Below, piece by piece: positions 1 through 9,192 of a DNA stretch of 64,000 bases (its first letter is position 1; every line of letters begins with the position of its first letter). The stretch spans positions 1 through 64,000 of IMG/VR virus record IMGVR_UViG_3300032931_000905; one strand, given 5' to 3'. This DNA is from a virus. Both the position numbers and the translations under genes were made by a program. The notes below the pieces were generated by a model. The model was given only the letters and a program-made list of their open reading frames with translations. It ran no database searches and was not told the DNA's origin.

Positions 1-140
1 ATTCGCGGTGTTGGCTTTCGTGAATGCTGCCTGTCCAAAAACTATAGACGCATCGGCTGTGGTATTAGCGACATTGGCTTTAGCGAACGCGGCTTCCCCA
101 GTGACATTCGCGGTGTTGGCTTTGAGGTATGCTCCATTGG
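1..140. repeat. AKAN-type coding repeats, first copy
   Basis: Coding repeats of about 18-21 residues (AFAKAN-x-ANTTADA) that match those at 5608-5803 in another fibre gene. They suggest a shared shaft module or recombination between fibre genes. Confidence 0.6.
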
Positions 141-444
141 CCGTATCCCGCGCAAATTGATCGAAGGATGATCCCCCGGTGGCTTGAATGGTCAGTGTGT
201 TATTTGGGGAATCAGTCGAGAGAAGAATGCCTGCGCCGGGAACCATTCGCAAGGTATCCGAGGTGAGCGTGGCAGTGATGTTATTTTGTCCAGTGACATT
301 CACAACCCCAAAGGCATTGGCGCTGCTACCACTGGAACTAATGGAGGTAATTGGTCCGGTATGGACAATAGTAGCGGGATCAGTCTTGATGGAGACTTGT
401 TGGACCGGCGCCGGGAGGATCGTGATTTTGATATTATCTGGCAT
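1..444 (-). CDS. Tail fibre-like structural protein (3' end outside window)
   Basis: An open frame from an ATG at 444 runs off the left edge after 148 codons with no stop. The N-terminal part (about residues 1-95) is a small beta-rich head. From about residue 100 there are repeats of the type AKANTANVT / AAFAKANVANTTADA, nearly the same as those in the fibre at 3639-6269. Such alanine/asparagine heptad-like repeats usually form trimeric coiled shafts in phage fibres. It follows the 448-780 gene by 3 nt in a co-oriented tail cluster. Product identity beyond 'fibre' cannot be given because the C-terminus is missing. Confidence 0.7.
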   Translation of the reverse strand, partial: MPDNIKITILPAPVQQVSIKTDPATIVHTGPITSISSSGSSANAFGVVNVTGQNNITATLTSDTLRMVPGAGILLSTDSPNNTLTIQATGGSSFDQFARDTANGAYLKANTANVTGEAAFAKANVANTTADASIVFGQAAFTKANTAN

Positions 445-447
445 TGC

Positions 448-780
448 TTACCTTGAGACCGATGGATTGACAACAACAATACCTTCAAAGACTCGCCGAA
501 CTTCACCCAGGGGATCAGTCAGTTTGACATCATAGACGTTCCGACCTGGGGTCAGTAAGGCACTATTGGCAGACGAGACAGACATGGTAATGACGCCATT
601 GGCCGCATCGGTAAAGACGATGCCAAATGGCACGGACGTAGCCGAAGACCACACCCGCCGAATCTGAGCATTGGCACTATAGCCAACAAGATTTGAGGTG
701 TTGCCTGTGACATCCGAGACCGAAATCGTCGTGATAAATTGGGCCCCTTGATCGATTTGTAGTTCCACATAGGTACTCAT
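448..780 (-). CDS. Small baseplate/fibre-associated structural protein
   Basis: 110 residues, all-beta in appearance, beginning MSTYVELQIDQGAQF and ending with a segment of the type VYDVKLTDPLGEVRRVFEGI. This pattern resembles the N-terminal beta domain of BppU-type baseplate upper proteins and small Ig-like virion proteins; that resemblance is from memory and weak. A late promoter (806-813) lies 26 nt upstream and the fibre gene follows 3 nt downstream, so it is probably a late virion component or an adaptor for the fibre. Confidence 0.7.
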   Translation of the reverse strand: MSTYVELQIDQGAQFITTISVSDVTGNTSNLVGYSANAQIRRVWSSATSVPFGIVFTDAANGVITMSVSSANSALLTPGRNVYDVKLTDPLGEVRRVFEGIVVVNPSVSR

Positions 781-805
781 GCCTAGAATCTCCTGGTGTA
801 TGCCT

Positions 806-813
806 TATTTATG
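806..813 (-). promoter_or_regulatory. Late promoter CATAAATA
   Basis: Reads CATAAATA on the minus strand, matching the T4/cyanophage late consensus NATAAATA, 26 nt before the start of the 448-780 gene and between two genes. Confidence 0.6.
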
Positions 814-815
814 TA

Positions 816-1775
816 TTATGTATACGACACGCTGATATAGGGCGAGGCATTCGCTACGGTATCCAGGGCATAGGCCACGGATTTCCCGATGTTCAACGAG
901 GGCCTGGTAAACGTAGACAGGGACAGTCCGGTCTGAAGATCGTCAGGGACTCCTGTGACACGGATATTCGCGCCCGTGGTCCCCAAATTCCCAATCAAGA
1001 TCCAGGTATCATCACCTTCCAGGAGGGTCTGACCCGGAGAGAGATCAATATAATTCGAGTAGATCCCTTGGAGTACTGCGGTACCGCTGGCATAGGAGTT
1101 GGCAATGGCATTATTCGTTCCATTGAACCCCAGGACGGTCAAATTCGTTCCTGCGCCGATGATGGGGGTGCCTGTGGCCACCGCGAGTTCACCCCAGGTT
1201 GCCGACACCGAGTTATTGCAGGTCCGATACTTCACCAGGACGCGCTTCGAGGTCTTCGGGGCTCTCCCGATGTAGGTGGCCACCGTTTCTCCTCCCGAAC
1301 TGATGATACGGGCACCCACAGGATTGGTGGAGGTGGTATTCGATGCAAAGACGCCATACAAGACAGGATAATAGACGCCCCCGGCTTGTTGGGCCCCACA
1401 GGGATTCGCAAGATGCGTTCGACCGTTCCAATCATAGAAAATGAATCCCGCTTGATCGGTATAGTGCATCGATTCTCCGGCTTTCAGAATAATCGGCGCG
1501 GTCAGGAGATATTCCACGGCGGCCACATTCTTCTTGAGTGTGATACTGGTGGTCAGGATATCACGATTTCTAATCGAGAGGAATTTCAATTCCCGCTGGG
1601 TGCTCGCCGCGGGGCCTGAGAGAATCGTGGTATTCGCCGTGGTGGTAATGCTGACGTTACTGCCATTGGCCAGAAAGGTGGTACTCGTCAGATCCGCATA
1701 GGTCACGACCACATCCAGCGTGACGGCGGTTCCTTGTTGCACATTCAATGTTTCATTTTGATTGAGACAAATCAT
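816..1775 (-). CDS. Structural protein, paralogue 1 of a tandem triplet
   Basis: 319 residues beginning MICLNQNETLNVQQ. It shares an N-terminal pattern (NETLNV, then V-Y-D-x-TSTTF, then AASTQRELKFLSIRNRD) and an overall plan with the next two upstream genes. The order is a beta-rich N-terminal half, a central GxSMHYTDQAG-type strand, then a domain containing a YIGRAP segment and ending near the C-terminal YISVSYT. No enzymatic motif is visible. The place between fibre genes suggests decoration or receptor-binding proteins. The 4-nt gap to the upstream gene indicates co-transcription. Confidence 0.75.
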   Translation of the reverse strand: MICLNQNETLNVQQGTAVTLDVVVTYADLTSTTFLANGSNVSITTTANTTILSGPAASTQRELKFLSIRNRDILTTSITLKKNVAAVEYLLTAPIILKAGESMHYTDQAGFIFYDWNGRTHLANPCGAQQAGGVYYPVLYGVFASNTTSTNPVGARIISSGGETVATYIGRAPKTSKRVLVKYRTCNNSVSATWGELAVATGTPIIGAGTNLTVLGFNGTNNAIANSYASGTAVLQGIYSNYIDLSPGQTLLEGDDTWILIGNLGTTGANIRVTGVPDDLQTGLSLSTFTRPSLNIGKSVAYALDTVANASPYISVSYT

Positions 1776-1779
1776 ACGG

Positions 1780-2721
1780 TTACCAATAGACCTGAAATGT
1801 GGGGTGAACGGATAGGGTGCCGAGACTATTGAGACCTACCGCCTGACCGAGGTCCACAGAGGGTCGTCTGGACTGGGCCGTGATGAATGCTACCAGTCCA
1901 CTGAGTACATCGTCATAGTGTGAGGCTATTATGGTACATCCAGAGGTGGCAAATTCGGAATTAAAGACAATCCAGACATCCTCATCAGGAGGAATGGCGA
2001 ATCCCGTTCCGGTCGTGATTGTGGTATAATGGGCCTGCGCTAAGGCGACATTCGCAGAGACATCAGCAAATCCGACACATCGCGCAGGGACCATGGCCAT
2101 CGTGCCAGTGGCATTCGCGCCATGTTGTGAGGTGCCGACATAGACCCCCATCTCTGCCCAGGTCGTCCCGACAGCGGCCACAGTGAGCCTCCAGCGCACG
2201 TTCAGTTGGGTCACAGGGTAACGAGGGGATTTTCCCACATACATGCCCCAGCACGCCGTATTCAAATGGGCCCGAGTCGTCACACCCATGGCAATGGCCT
2301 GAGGGCCCAGGGCCACCGTCGAGATGGGTCCGGCAATGGCGCTGGTATATTTGGCGGCGCCTTGACGATTCAAGACTTTCCATCCTCGTCGCTCCAGGTA
2401 TTCGAGGGATTCTCCTGTTCCGAGTGGAGTATTGGCGGTCAAATAGGTATCGGTGCCTGCAACGGATTTCTTCACAAAGACGGTTTGGGCAGTGGGACTC
2501 GTATCTCTATTCGTAATAATAATGGTTTTGACTTGTCGCTGGGTACTTGCCGCTGGTGCGGCCACAAAGGCCGTGGAAGTCGCCAACGAGACGGTGCCTT
2601 GATTCGAACTCGCCGTGAAGGTCGTGGACGTATGATCCGCATAATAGGCGGTATAATCGATCTTCCCGGCGGTCACGGTATCGACATTCAATGTTTCTGT
2701 GGTGTTGGTGAGGAGGATCAT
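1780..2721 (-). CDS. Structural protein, paralogue 2 of a tandem triplet
   Basis: 313 residues from the ATG at 2721 (MILLTNTTETLNV), which lines up with the starts of both paralogues. A longer in-frame start at 2796 would lie inside the upstream gene and has no counterpart in the family. Shared signatures are DHTSTTF, AASTQRQVKTIIITNRD, GESLEYLERRGW and MYVGKSPRYPVTQLNVRWR. The upstream stop lies 1 nt away. Function unknown; probably a virion surface protein diversified by duplication. Confidence 0.75.
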   Translation of the reverse strand: MILLTNTTETLNVDTVTAGKIDYTAYYADHTSTTFTASSNQGTVSLATSTAFVAAPAASTQRQVKTIIITNRDTSPTAQTVFVKKSVAGTDTYLTANTPLGTGESLEYLERRGWKVLNRQGAAKYTSAIAGPISTVALGPQAIAMGVTTRAHLNTACWGMYVGKSPRYPVTQLNVRWRLTVAAVGTTWAEMGVYVGTSQHGANATGTMAMVPARCVGFADVSANVALAQAHYTTITTGTGFAIPPDEDVWIVFNSEFATSGCTIIASHYDDVLSGLVAFITAQSRRPSVDLGQAVGLNSLGTLSVHPTFQVYW

Positions 2722-2722
2722 C

Positions 2723-3637
2723 TTAGGTATATCCAATACAGATAAGGCTACAACAATTGCTTGCCGCATTGCTTTCTGTGAGGAAGCCAGTTGCAATGTT
2801 CAAAATAGTCGATGGCCGTGTGTTGACATTCGCCGACATGACCCCCTGTTGATGATGCTCAATGGTGGTCCCTTGTTTGATCTGGGCGACCGTTGTGGCT
2901 TGATTGCCGATGAGCACCCAGAGATCATCGTATTCGTGGATCGGAGTGGTGGCCACAATCTTCGTCGTCTTCAATCCGATTGAGTTAATGACACCAGAGA
3001 TATCGGTGGTGCCTACGACCGTTAAGGCGGAATTCCCATTGGCGATCAATTGTCCTGTGGCCAGCGCCGCCTCCGCCCAGGTAATGGTGGCGGCCGCCGT
3101 GGTGACATTATACCGGATGTTGACCCCCGCGAGCGCACAGGGAGATTTTCCCACATACATCGCCCAGGTCGTATTGGAGAACAGGGACTTAGAAGTCGTC
3201 AATGCTCCTGCTGAACACCACTCAGGAAAGGTCAAGGACGGCGCAGGCGCATCCTGGACACTAATCAAGTACGGCACACCATTCGAGTTCAGCACTTCAA
3301 ATCCACCCTGTTCTGAGTAGATCACCCCTTCACCGGCGCGTAACGAGATCGGAGAAGTAATATGAAAGTCTGTGGTACCGGTATTCTTTTTGAAGATCAC
3401 TGTGGTATTCGCGGTGCCTGACTTATTTCTCAATGACAGATATTTAATCTGACGGCATGTGGCTGATCCTGGACCAGGGACAATCGCGGTATTCGCAATG
3501 GCATTGATATTCCCCTGGGTGGAACCTGGAGTAAATGTGGTCGTGGTGAGATCCACATACGACACCTGATAGTCGATACTCACGGCCGTGCGAGTTTCGA
3601 GATTGATCGATTCTTGTGAATGATTGACAGTCAACAT
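2723..3637 (-). CDS. Structural protein, paralogue 3 of a tandem triplet
   Basis: 304 residues beginning MLTVNHSQESINLETRT. It has the same plan as its two downstream neighbours, with YVDLTTTTF, GSATCRQIKYLSLRNKS, GEGVIYSEQGGFEVL and MYVGKSPCALAGVNIRYN. The MYVGKSP segment is shared with paralogue 2 and is replaced by YIGRAPKTSK in paralogue 1. It starts 1 nt after the stop of the large fibre gene upstream. No catalytic residues are evident. Confidence 0.75.
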   Translation of the reverse strand: MLTVNHSQESINLETRTAVSIDYQVSYVDLTTTTFTPGSTQGNINAIANTAIVPGPGSATCRQIKYLSLRNKSGTANTTVIFKKNTGTTDFHITSPISLRAGEGVIYSEQGGFEVLNSNGVPYLISVQDAPAPSLTFPEWCSAGALTTSKSLFSNTTWAMYVGKSPCALAGVNIRYNVTTAAATITWAEAALATGQLIANGNSALTVVGTTDISGVINSIGLKTTKIVATTPIHEYDDLWVLIGNQATTVAQIKQGTTIEHHQQGVMSANVNTRPSTILNIATGFLTESNAASNCCSLICIGYT

Positions 3638-3638
3638 C

Positions 3639-6269
3639 TTAAAATCCTAATGACACCCGACTCATGGTTTGTTGATGGATGGTGGCCGACATGGTCGATT
3701 CCACATTCAAGGCCGAGGTGATATGTCCTGTGGTGCTGACCACATAGGTCGGAATCAAATTCGCGGTACCATAGCCCGTCGCCGTCACACCTGAGGCATC
3801 ATGGGCAATGACGCCAGTAGCCGCGGTATAGTTCACAGGGGCAGTCGCCGAGATATTCCCGCGTATCCAGACCAAGTTCGCCGTCAGGTTAATAATCCCT
3901 TTATCATTCGACACGATAATGCCACCGGCCCCGGTATTACTAATTGTCGCCAGATCGAATCCAGAATTCACCGTATTCCCGATGAGGATTTGGCCGTTGG
4001 TGATGGCGCCTAATGAACGTCCTGTGCCTCCGCGAGCGACGACCAGGTTACCTGTAATGACTGTTGACGCATCGAGGTTATTGACGGCGGAATTCGCGGC
4101 CAGCGTGATATGTCCAAAGGTATCGATGGTCACCACAGACACCGTATTGGCGCCTCCATAGATCGTGGCCGAGACGCCTGAGGTCGCATGAGTAATCACC
4201 CCGGTGCCTGGGGTATACACGATAGGGGTCGTGGCGGAGATGTTCCCGCGTATCCAGACCAGGTTCGCGGTCAGATTGATAATGCCTTTGTCGTTCGAGA
4301 CGATGATACCACCGGTCCCTGTATTCGTGACAAAGGCCAGATCGAATCCACCATTCACGGTATTCCCAATAAGAATCTGTCCATTCGTGACGGCGCCAAG
4401 GGAGAGGCCTGTGCCTCCACGGGCGAGTGCTAATGTACCCACCGTGACATTGGAGGCATCCACACTAAAGGTTTGTGTGTTGGCCTTACTATTGGCTGTC
4501 AGGGTAATCCCTGCGCCTGCCATCAGGATATCATCATAGGTCGAAGTCATGACCTGATCGTTATTCCCTGCGGTGCCTACGGCGACCAGGACCTTACCAT
4601 TCCATGCCAGACCCTTCCAGGCGGCGTCTGTTGGAGAGACTCGGACGGTCCAAGTGATCCCGTCAGGGGAGGTCATGATACGATTACCGGTGCCGGTATT
4701 GGCGACGACCACAAATTCTGTACCCGTCCATTGAACGGCCGTCCATTGGAGGGTACTCGTTGGGGTATAGCGAGAAGTCCAGTTAATCCCATCAGGAGAG
4801 GTCATCACTTGATTATTGGTACCTGAGAAGGCCACGGCGACGAAGATTTTGCCATTCCAGGTCACATCGATCCAACTGAGATCGGCCGCCGAAGTCTGAG
4901 AAGTCCAGGTCGTCCCATCGGGGGAGGTCATGACACGATTACCAGCACCTGAGGTGCCGACCGCCACAAAGAGGGACAGTTCAGGTGCCCAGACAATTGA
5001 ACGCCACGCCAAGTCTGCCGCTGGTACGCGAGTCAGCCATGTGGTGCCGTCGGTCGAGATCATGACGCCGTTGGCCACACCTGTCGCGGCGACCGCACAA
5101 AAGATATTCCCGTTCCAGGTCACATCACGCCATTGGATGCCAGGCACGGCCGCCGGTAGGGATTGCCAGGTCACCGCATTGGCCGAGATCATCACTTGAT
5201 TCGCAAAGGTGGAACTCGCCACGGCCACCAGGACATTGCCATTATACCCAATGCCGGTATAGACTACTTGTTCGGCCGCGACTCTGGCCGTCCAGTTGAT
5301 GCCTTCGGGAGAAGTCATGACCCTGAGATTCCCTGGAACCGCCGAACTATTGGAACTCACGGCTACAAAGAGATTCAGTGTATCAGCCCAGATGACTTGT
5401 TCCCAGGACACGTTGGAGGAGGGCGTTCTGTTCACCCAGTCAGAATTGCGGAATCTGGTGGAGGACACATTGATACGATTGAGGACACTATTCCCTATCA
5501 GACTGATCCCGTCACCCGCAAAGAAGGTCAGGGTGTTCGCATTGCCTGTGGCGACGATATTGGGGGAGTTGGCGATATTGATCGTGACAAAGCCTGTTTG
5601 GACAGCACCGTTGGCTTTGTTGAAGGCCGATTGGGCCAGTGTGTTGGCCAGGTTCGCAAAGGCAAATCCCGCATCGGCTGTGGTATTCGCCACATTCGCT
5701 TTGGCAAACGCGGCATCGGCTGTGGTATTCGCAGTATTGGCTTTGGCGAACGCGGCTTCGGCCGTGACATTCGCGGTATTCGCTTTGAGGAATGCTCCAT
5801 TGGCGGTATCACGGGCAATCTGGTCAATGGCCGAACCCCCAGTGGCCGTAATCGTTAATGACGCATTAGGACCATCGGTCGTGATGACGATCCCTGTGCC
5901 GTTGATGAATGTCAGGGTACTATTCGTGGAATTAGCAAGGACATTGGATTGACCAGAGACATTGACCACCCCAAAGCCGTTTGCGCCGGTTCCAGGGGAT
6001 GTTTTGAGGGACAGTTCGATCAGGTTGGTCAGATTGATCGAGGCATTATCATCGGTATAATGCTGAACGACAATATTGGCACCTGGTTTTCCGGTATAGA
6101 AAATCAGCGTGTTGGCAAGGATATTATAGTCGGTGACCGCGGTCTGAATGACCGAATTGACATAGACGTTGGAACTGAAGGGACCTTGGATGATCCCTGG
6201 ATAGAGCAGATTATAGACTGAGTTCGCTGTACCAACGAATGTTTCGGAAATGGGATTGATTTGTGACAT
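3639..6269 (-). CDS. Large tail fibre with coil repeats, propeller-like repeats and duplicated C-terminal module
   Basis: 876 residues in four parts. Residues 1-150 form a beta-rich head (MSQINPISETFVG...). Residues about 155-225 are AKANTANTTADAAF repeats, probably a trimeric shaft. Residues about 265-590 hold roughly seven repeats of a W..V.WN..FVAV / VMTSPDGxxW pattern, as in BNR/sortilin-like beta-propellers. Residues about 620-870 contain a long module (GGTGLSLGAVTNGQILIGNT ... GIINLTANLVWIRGNISAT) present twice. Propeller repeats in phage fibres usually bind carbohydrate. No sialidase catalytic set can be recognised. A late promoter lies directly upstream at 6276-6283, leaving almost no leader. 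Confidence 0.8.
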   Translation of the reverse strand: MSQINPISETFVGTANSVYNLLYPGIIQGPFSSNVYVNSVIQTAVTDYNILANTLIFYTGKPGANIVVQHYTDDNASINLTNLIELSLKTSPGTGANGFGVVNVSGQSNVLANSTNSTLTFINGTGIVITTDGPNASLTITATGGSAIDQIARDTANGAFLKANTANVTAEAAFAKANTANTTADAAFAKANVANTTADAGFAFANLANTLAQSAFNKANGAVQTGFVTINIANSPNIVATGNANTLTFFAGDGISLIGNSVLNRINVSSTRFRNSDWVNRTPSSNVSWEQVIWADTLNLFVAVSSNSSAVPGNLRVMTSPEGINWTARVAAEQVVYTGIGYNGNVLVAVASSTFANQVMISANAVTWQSLPAAVPGIQWRDVTWNGNIFCAVAATGVANGVMISTDGTTWLTRVPAADLAWRSIVWAPELSLFVAVGTSGAGNRVMTSPDGTTWTSQTSAADLSWIDVTWNGKIFVAVAFSGTNNQVMTSPDGINWTSRYTPTSTLQWTAVQWTGTEFVVVANTGTGNRIMTSPDGITWTVRVSPTDAAWKGLAWNGKVLVAVGTAGNNDQVMTSTYDDILMAGAGITLTANSKANTQTFSVDASNVTVGTLALARGGTGLSLGAVTNGQILIGNTVNGGFDLAFVTNTGTGGIIVSNDKGIINLTANLVWIRGNISATTPIVYTPGTGVITHATSGVSATIYGGANTVSVVTIDTFGHITLAANSAVNNLDASTVITGNLVVARGGTGRSLGAITNGQILIGNTVNSGFDLATISNTGAGGIIVSNDKGIINLTANLVWIRGNISATAPVNYTAATGVIAHDASGVTATGYGTANLIPTYVVSTTGHITSALNVESTMSATIHQQTMSRVSLGF
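3801..4440. repeat. Two copies of a long C-terminal fibre module
   Basis: The coding segment around 3801-4015 recurs around 4190-4440 with high DNA similarity. Both encode GQILIGNTV then GIINLTANLVWIRGNISAT. It is an internal duplication within the fibre gene. Confidence 0.6.
5608..5803. repeat. AKAN-type coding repeats, second copy
   Basis: Tandem coding repeats (AFAKANTANTTAD-type) shared with the truncated fibre gene at 1-444. The DNA similarity makes this a likely recombination point between fibre genes. Confidence 0.6.
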
Positions 6270-6275
6270 AACCCA

Positions 6276-6283
6276 TATTTATC
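6276..6283 (-). promoter_or_regulatory. Late promoter GATAAATA next to the start codon
   Basis: GATAAATA on the minus strand, followed by only 6 nt before the ATG at 6269. Transcription from it would start at or next to the start codon, giving a leaderless mRNA. Confidence 0.55.
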
Positions 6284-6288
6284 CCCGT

Positions 6289-9183
6289 TTAGGCGCCGAT
6301 AGGACCGAAGTTTTTCCAGGTGCCTGGTGATCCAGCCACCGTGCAGACAAATCCAATGTTCCCTGATGCCGCGGCATTCGTATTCCAGATGATATCATTC
6401 TTCTTCCAGATGCCTGAGGTCGGAGCCGCCGTGCCATACCCCTGGGTGGCATTCCAACTATTCAATCCAACAGAATGATAGCCATCCGTGACAGTTTCAT
6501 GAAATGGGGTGGAGACCGTGAGTGGATCACACCAGTTCCCTGTGATCTGTCCGGCCACATTGGCGGCCACATAAATGCCACGACCCAATGTACTCACATT
6601 GGCGACTTGATTGCCTTGGATACAGACGGCCACATTCGGTGAATTGGTCAGAAGACCGTAGTTGACGGTATTGTCTGTCTGATTGCCTTGCAAGAGAAGT
6701 TTTACCCCCACATTCGAAGAGGTGGTGGTGATGCCGGCACTGCCTGTTTGTGTGACGCGATTTCCGATATAGGTGGCGGATTGACCAACGATTTGGGCAT
6801 AGATACCGGAGGAGGACGTACCGGTACCGACATTGAACACAAAATTATCTTCACATTGTATGGTTTGGAAACTGTCCGTTCGGATACCTTCGTCCTGGAC
6901 ATGTGCGACACGGTTCCCGCTTACCACGATGGTGGCCGCCGCGGAGTTTCCTCCCTGACAATAGATGCCGATGCCTGTCACATTCGCCAGGATGTTATCC
7001 CGCACGACGACCCGGTTCGATGCCGAGGTCCAGATGCCATGGAGGCCTGTGGTATCAATATAATTATCATTGATCATCCCATAATCAAAGGTATTGGTCA
7101 GTTGGATACCAATCTCCTTGGTGTTTTGTACCCAATTATCCGTAACGATGATGCCTTTGCCGGCCAGGACGGCAATGCCTTCATTCCCGAAGATATCCCG
7201 CACCTGGTTCCCTCGGACACTGACGGTGGCTCTGGTGGCGGAATCCACAACGATCCCATAGGCCACACAATTCATCACGCTGTTATCCTGAATCGATAAG
7301 CTGATGAGTGTGTTTGAGGAATCGATGCCGTAATTCGCGTTACTGATCGTATTGTCGTGTATCCGGATGTCATAATGATAGGATTGATCGATGGCGGCGC
7401 CTGCCACATCCTTGATGATATTATTCAGAATAGCGACACTGGTGGCGCGAGACTGAAAGGTGATGCCTGTGCCTTCTTGTACCCCGACCCCAGTACAGAC
7501 CAACCCATCGCCGTAGGGATTGTTGGCGAGGACATTCCCTTGAATGAGAATGGTGCCACCGGCCATATAATCAGGACTCGAATTGATGGCGATGAGCGCA
7601 CCAATACCATTAGCCAGTCCGTCTACCAGGTTACCAGTGATCGAGCATCGACGACACTCGGCCTTCATCTGAATCCCACGACCGAAGCTGTCCAGGACCA
7701 CATTATCCGCGATCACCACATCCATACCGAAATTGTATGGATCAATCGCACCTAAGGTACTATTAATCTCCGAACGGCCCATGCGCTTGAGATGGTTACC
7801 GACAATGACGCCCTTCATCGTGTCATTCGTGTTCACGGCGGAGTTCGCCAGAATGACCCATCCGTCAGAAGTCACGATACCCGCACGGCCGTAGGCGACC
7901 CGATCACGCATCAGATCAAAGAAATTCCCTTCAATCACATAATTGCATGGGGTACTGATATTGACGGAGCGAGGGTCGTGTGCGGTACTGGTACCTTCCT
8001 GGCCGCCCAAAAATTTATTTCCTCGAATGATGACAAAGGTGGCAGTATTCGCGCCGGCGTCACCACCCTGCACCCCGATATCAGTGAGACACCCATTCCG
8101 AAAGGTGCAACTCTCGACGATCAACCCTGAGGTGTTGGTGAGGGTGCCTTTGGCCTCAAATCGGAGTCCTTGATTGTCGCTCGTTGCGAGTTGAATCTGA
8201 GATTGCTGATCAAAGGTAATGTGATCAAAGGCAGCGATGATGTTCGTCCCGGTGATCGTAAAGAGTGAGCCATTAAAGGCCCCAGTATTGGGGAGCATCA
8301 CGCGGGAGGACTCTCCCTGGCCTGACAGTCGAATCGTGGACTCAGAGATCGTATAGTTAGCGACATTCAGGATGTAGGTGCCCGCGAGGAGTTTCAGGGT
8401 GGTGGTATTGGCACAGGCCACCATCGCGGATTCAAAGGCAACCGTATCATCGGAAACACCGTCGCGGGTCGCGCCCCACCACTCGGTATAGGCTTCTGGA
8501 ACCGCATTGAATCCGTTTGCGGTTCCTGTTCCTGCAAAAATCTTCTTGGTTGGAGGTGCGGTGAGGGGACCCTGAATCCAGAGATTCGTGCCAGCCGATA
8601 AGAGGGCGCTACCATTGGAGGTAAAGACCAAGTGGACCGTTGGAGGGACGGTCGAGGTGGCCTGGAGCGCCATATTGGACGTGACGAAGAGGGTATTGGC
8701 ATTGGTCGTGGCCGCAGCAATCGCCGCATTCAAGGTGGGATAATTTTTGGCCTCGATGGCACCACGGAAGTTCACGGCATCGAGACTTTGAATATAGGCG
8801 GCGGTCGCATTCAATGAGGAGGTATTGCTCCGAGCGAATGTCTGAGAGGTGCCTGTCAAGGTGACCACATTCAAGGTGGTCATGGAATCCACAAAGGTAA
8901 ACTGTTGGAGTGGATTCAGTTCATTGAGATAGGGCACCATATGCACGACTTCAATGTTCGACACTCCCGTTGGAGGAGCCGTAAAGAAGGTGAGCGCCTT
9001 GCCTGATATCGCAAATGAGGATGGGGGCTGGGCGACACCAAAGATGTTGACTCGAAGCGACACGGCGCCATTGATGTTGTATCCGCCTTGGCTCAACAGG
9101 AACGCCAAGGTGGCATTATCTCCTGAGAAGTACTCGGAGTAGCTTCGAATGGCGTTTTGGTTACCAATAAATCCTGTGGCCAT
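6289..9183 (-). CDS. Tail spike with right-handed beta-helix (pectate-lyase-like fold)
   Basis: 964 residues. Residues 1-95 resemble the N-terminal attachment domain of T7-type tail fibres (IRSYSEYFSGDNATLAF ... IEVVHMVPYLNEL). Residues about 130-240 form a head module (FRGAIEAKNYPTLNAAI ... EWWGATRDGVSDDTVAFESAM) that is also found in the SGNH spike upstream. Residues about 245-880 are rich in G-N-x-V / I-x-G-N-x-I steps (IQGNVLANN, IRGNKFLGG, VRDNILANV), the signature of a right-handed parallel beta-helix as in pectate lyases and tail spikes. The last about 80 residues form a C-terminal cap. Such spikes commonly cleave or bind capsule or O-antigen. The active-site residues are not identifiable by eye. 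Confidence 0.85.
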   Translation of the reverse strand: MATGFIGNQNAIRSYSEYFSGDNATLAFLLSQGGYNINGAVSLRVNIFGVAQPPSSFAISGKALTFFTAPPTGVSNIEVVHMVPYLNELNPLQQFTFVDSMTTLNVVTLTGTSQTFARSNTSSLNATAAYIQSLDAVNFRGAIEAKNYPTLNAAIAAATTNANTLFVTSNMALQATSTVPPTVHLVFTSNGSALLSAGTNLWIQGPLTAPPTKKIFAGTGTANGFNAVPEAYTEWWGATRDGVSDDTVAFESAMVACANTTTLKLLAGTYILNVANYTISESTIRLSGQGESSRVMLPNTGAFNGSLFTITGTNIIAAFDHITFDQQSQIQLATSDNQGLRFEAKGTLTNTSGLIVESCTFRNGCLTDIGVQGGDAGANTATFVIIRGNKFLGGQEGTSTAHDPRSVNISTPCNYVIEGNFFDLMRDRVAYGRAGIVTSDGWVILANSAVNTNDTMKGVIVGNHLKRMGRSEINSTLGAIDPYNFGMDVVIADNVVLDSFGRGIQMKAECRRCSITGNLVDGLANGIGALIAINSSPDYMAGGTILIQGNVLANNPYGDGLVCTGVGVQEGTGITFQSRATSVAILNNIIKDVAGAAIDQSYHYDIRIHDNTISNANYGIDSSNTLISLSIQDNSVMNCVAYGIVVDSATRATVSVRGNQVRDIFGNEGIAVLAGKGIIVTDNWVQNTKEIGIQLTNTFDYGMINDNYIDTTGLHGIWTSASNRVVVRDNILANVTGIGIYCQGGNSAAATIVVSGNRVAHVQDEGIRTDSFQTIQCEDNFVFNVGTGTSSSGIYAQIVGQSATYIGNRVTQTGSAGITTTSSNVGVKLLLQGNQTDNTVNYGLLTNSPNVAVCIQGNQVANVSTLGRGIYVAANVAGQITGNWCDPLTVSTPFHETVTDGYHSVGLNSWNATQGYGTAAPTSGIWKKNDIIWNTNAAASGNIGFVCTVAGSPGTWKNFGPIGA

Positions 9184-9192
9184 AGTATTCCT

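Noticed and set aside
184-456. Plus-strand open frames over the fibre genes
   Set aside because: They are antisense to long minus-strand genes with clear protein patterns, and have no ribosome-binding sites or family features. The same holds for most plus-strand frames from 1 to 32000.
4560-5420. BNR-like repeats suggesting a sialidase
   Set aside because: Only the structural repeat pattern is visible; the catalytic Arg triad, Tyr and Glu of sialidases cannot be placed.
5608-5803. Regular repeats that could be taken for a CRISPR array
   Set aside because: They are in-frame coding repeats of a fibre shaft with variable spacing and no unique spacers.
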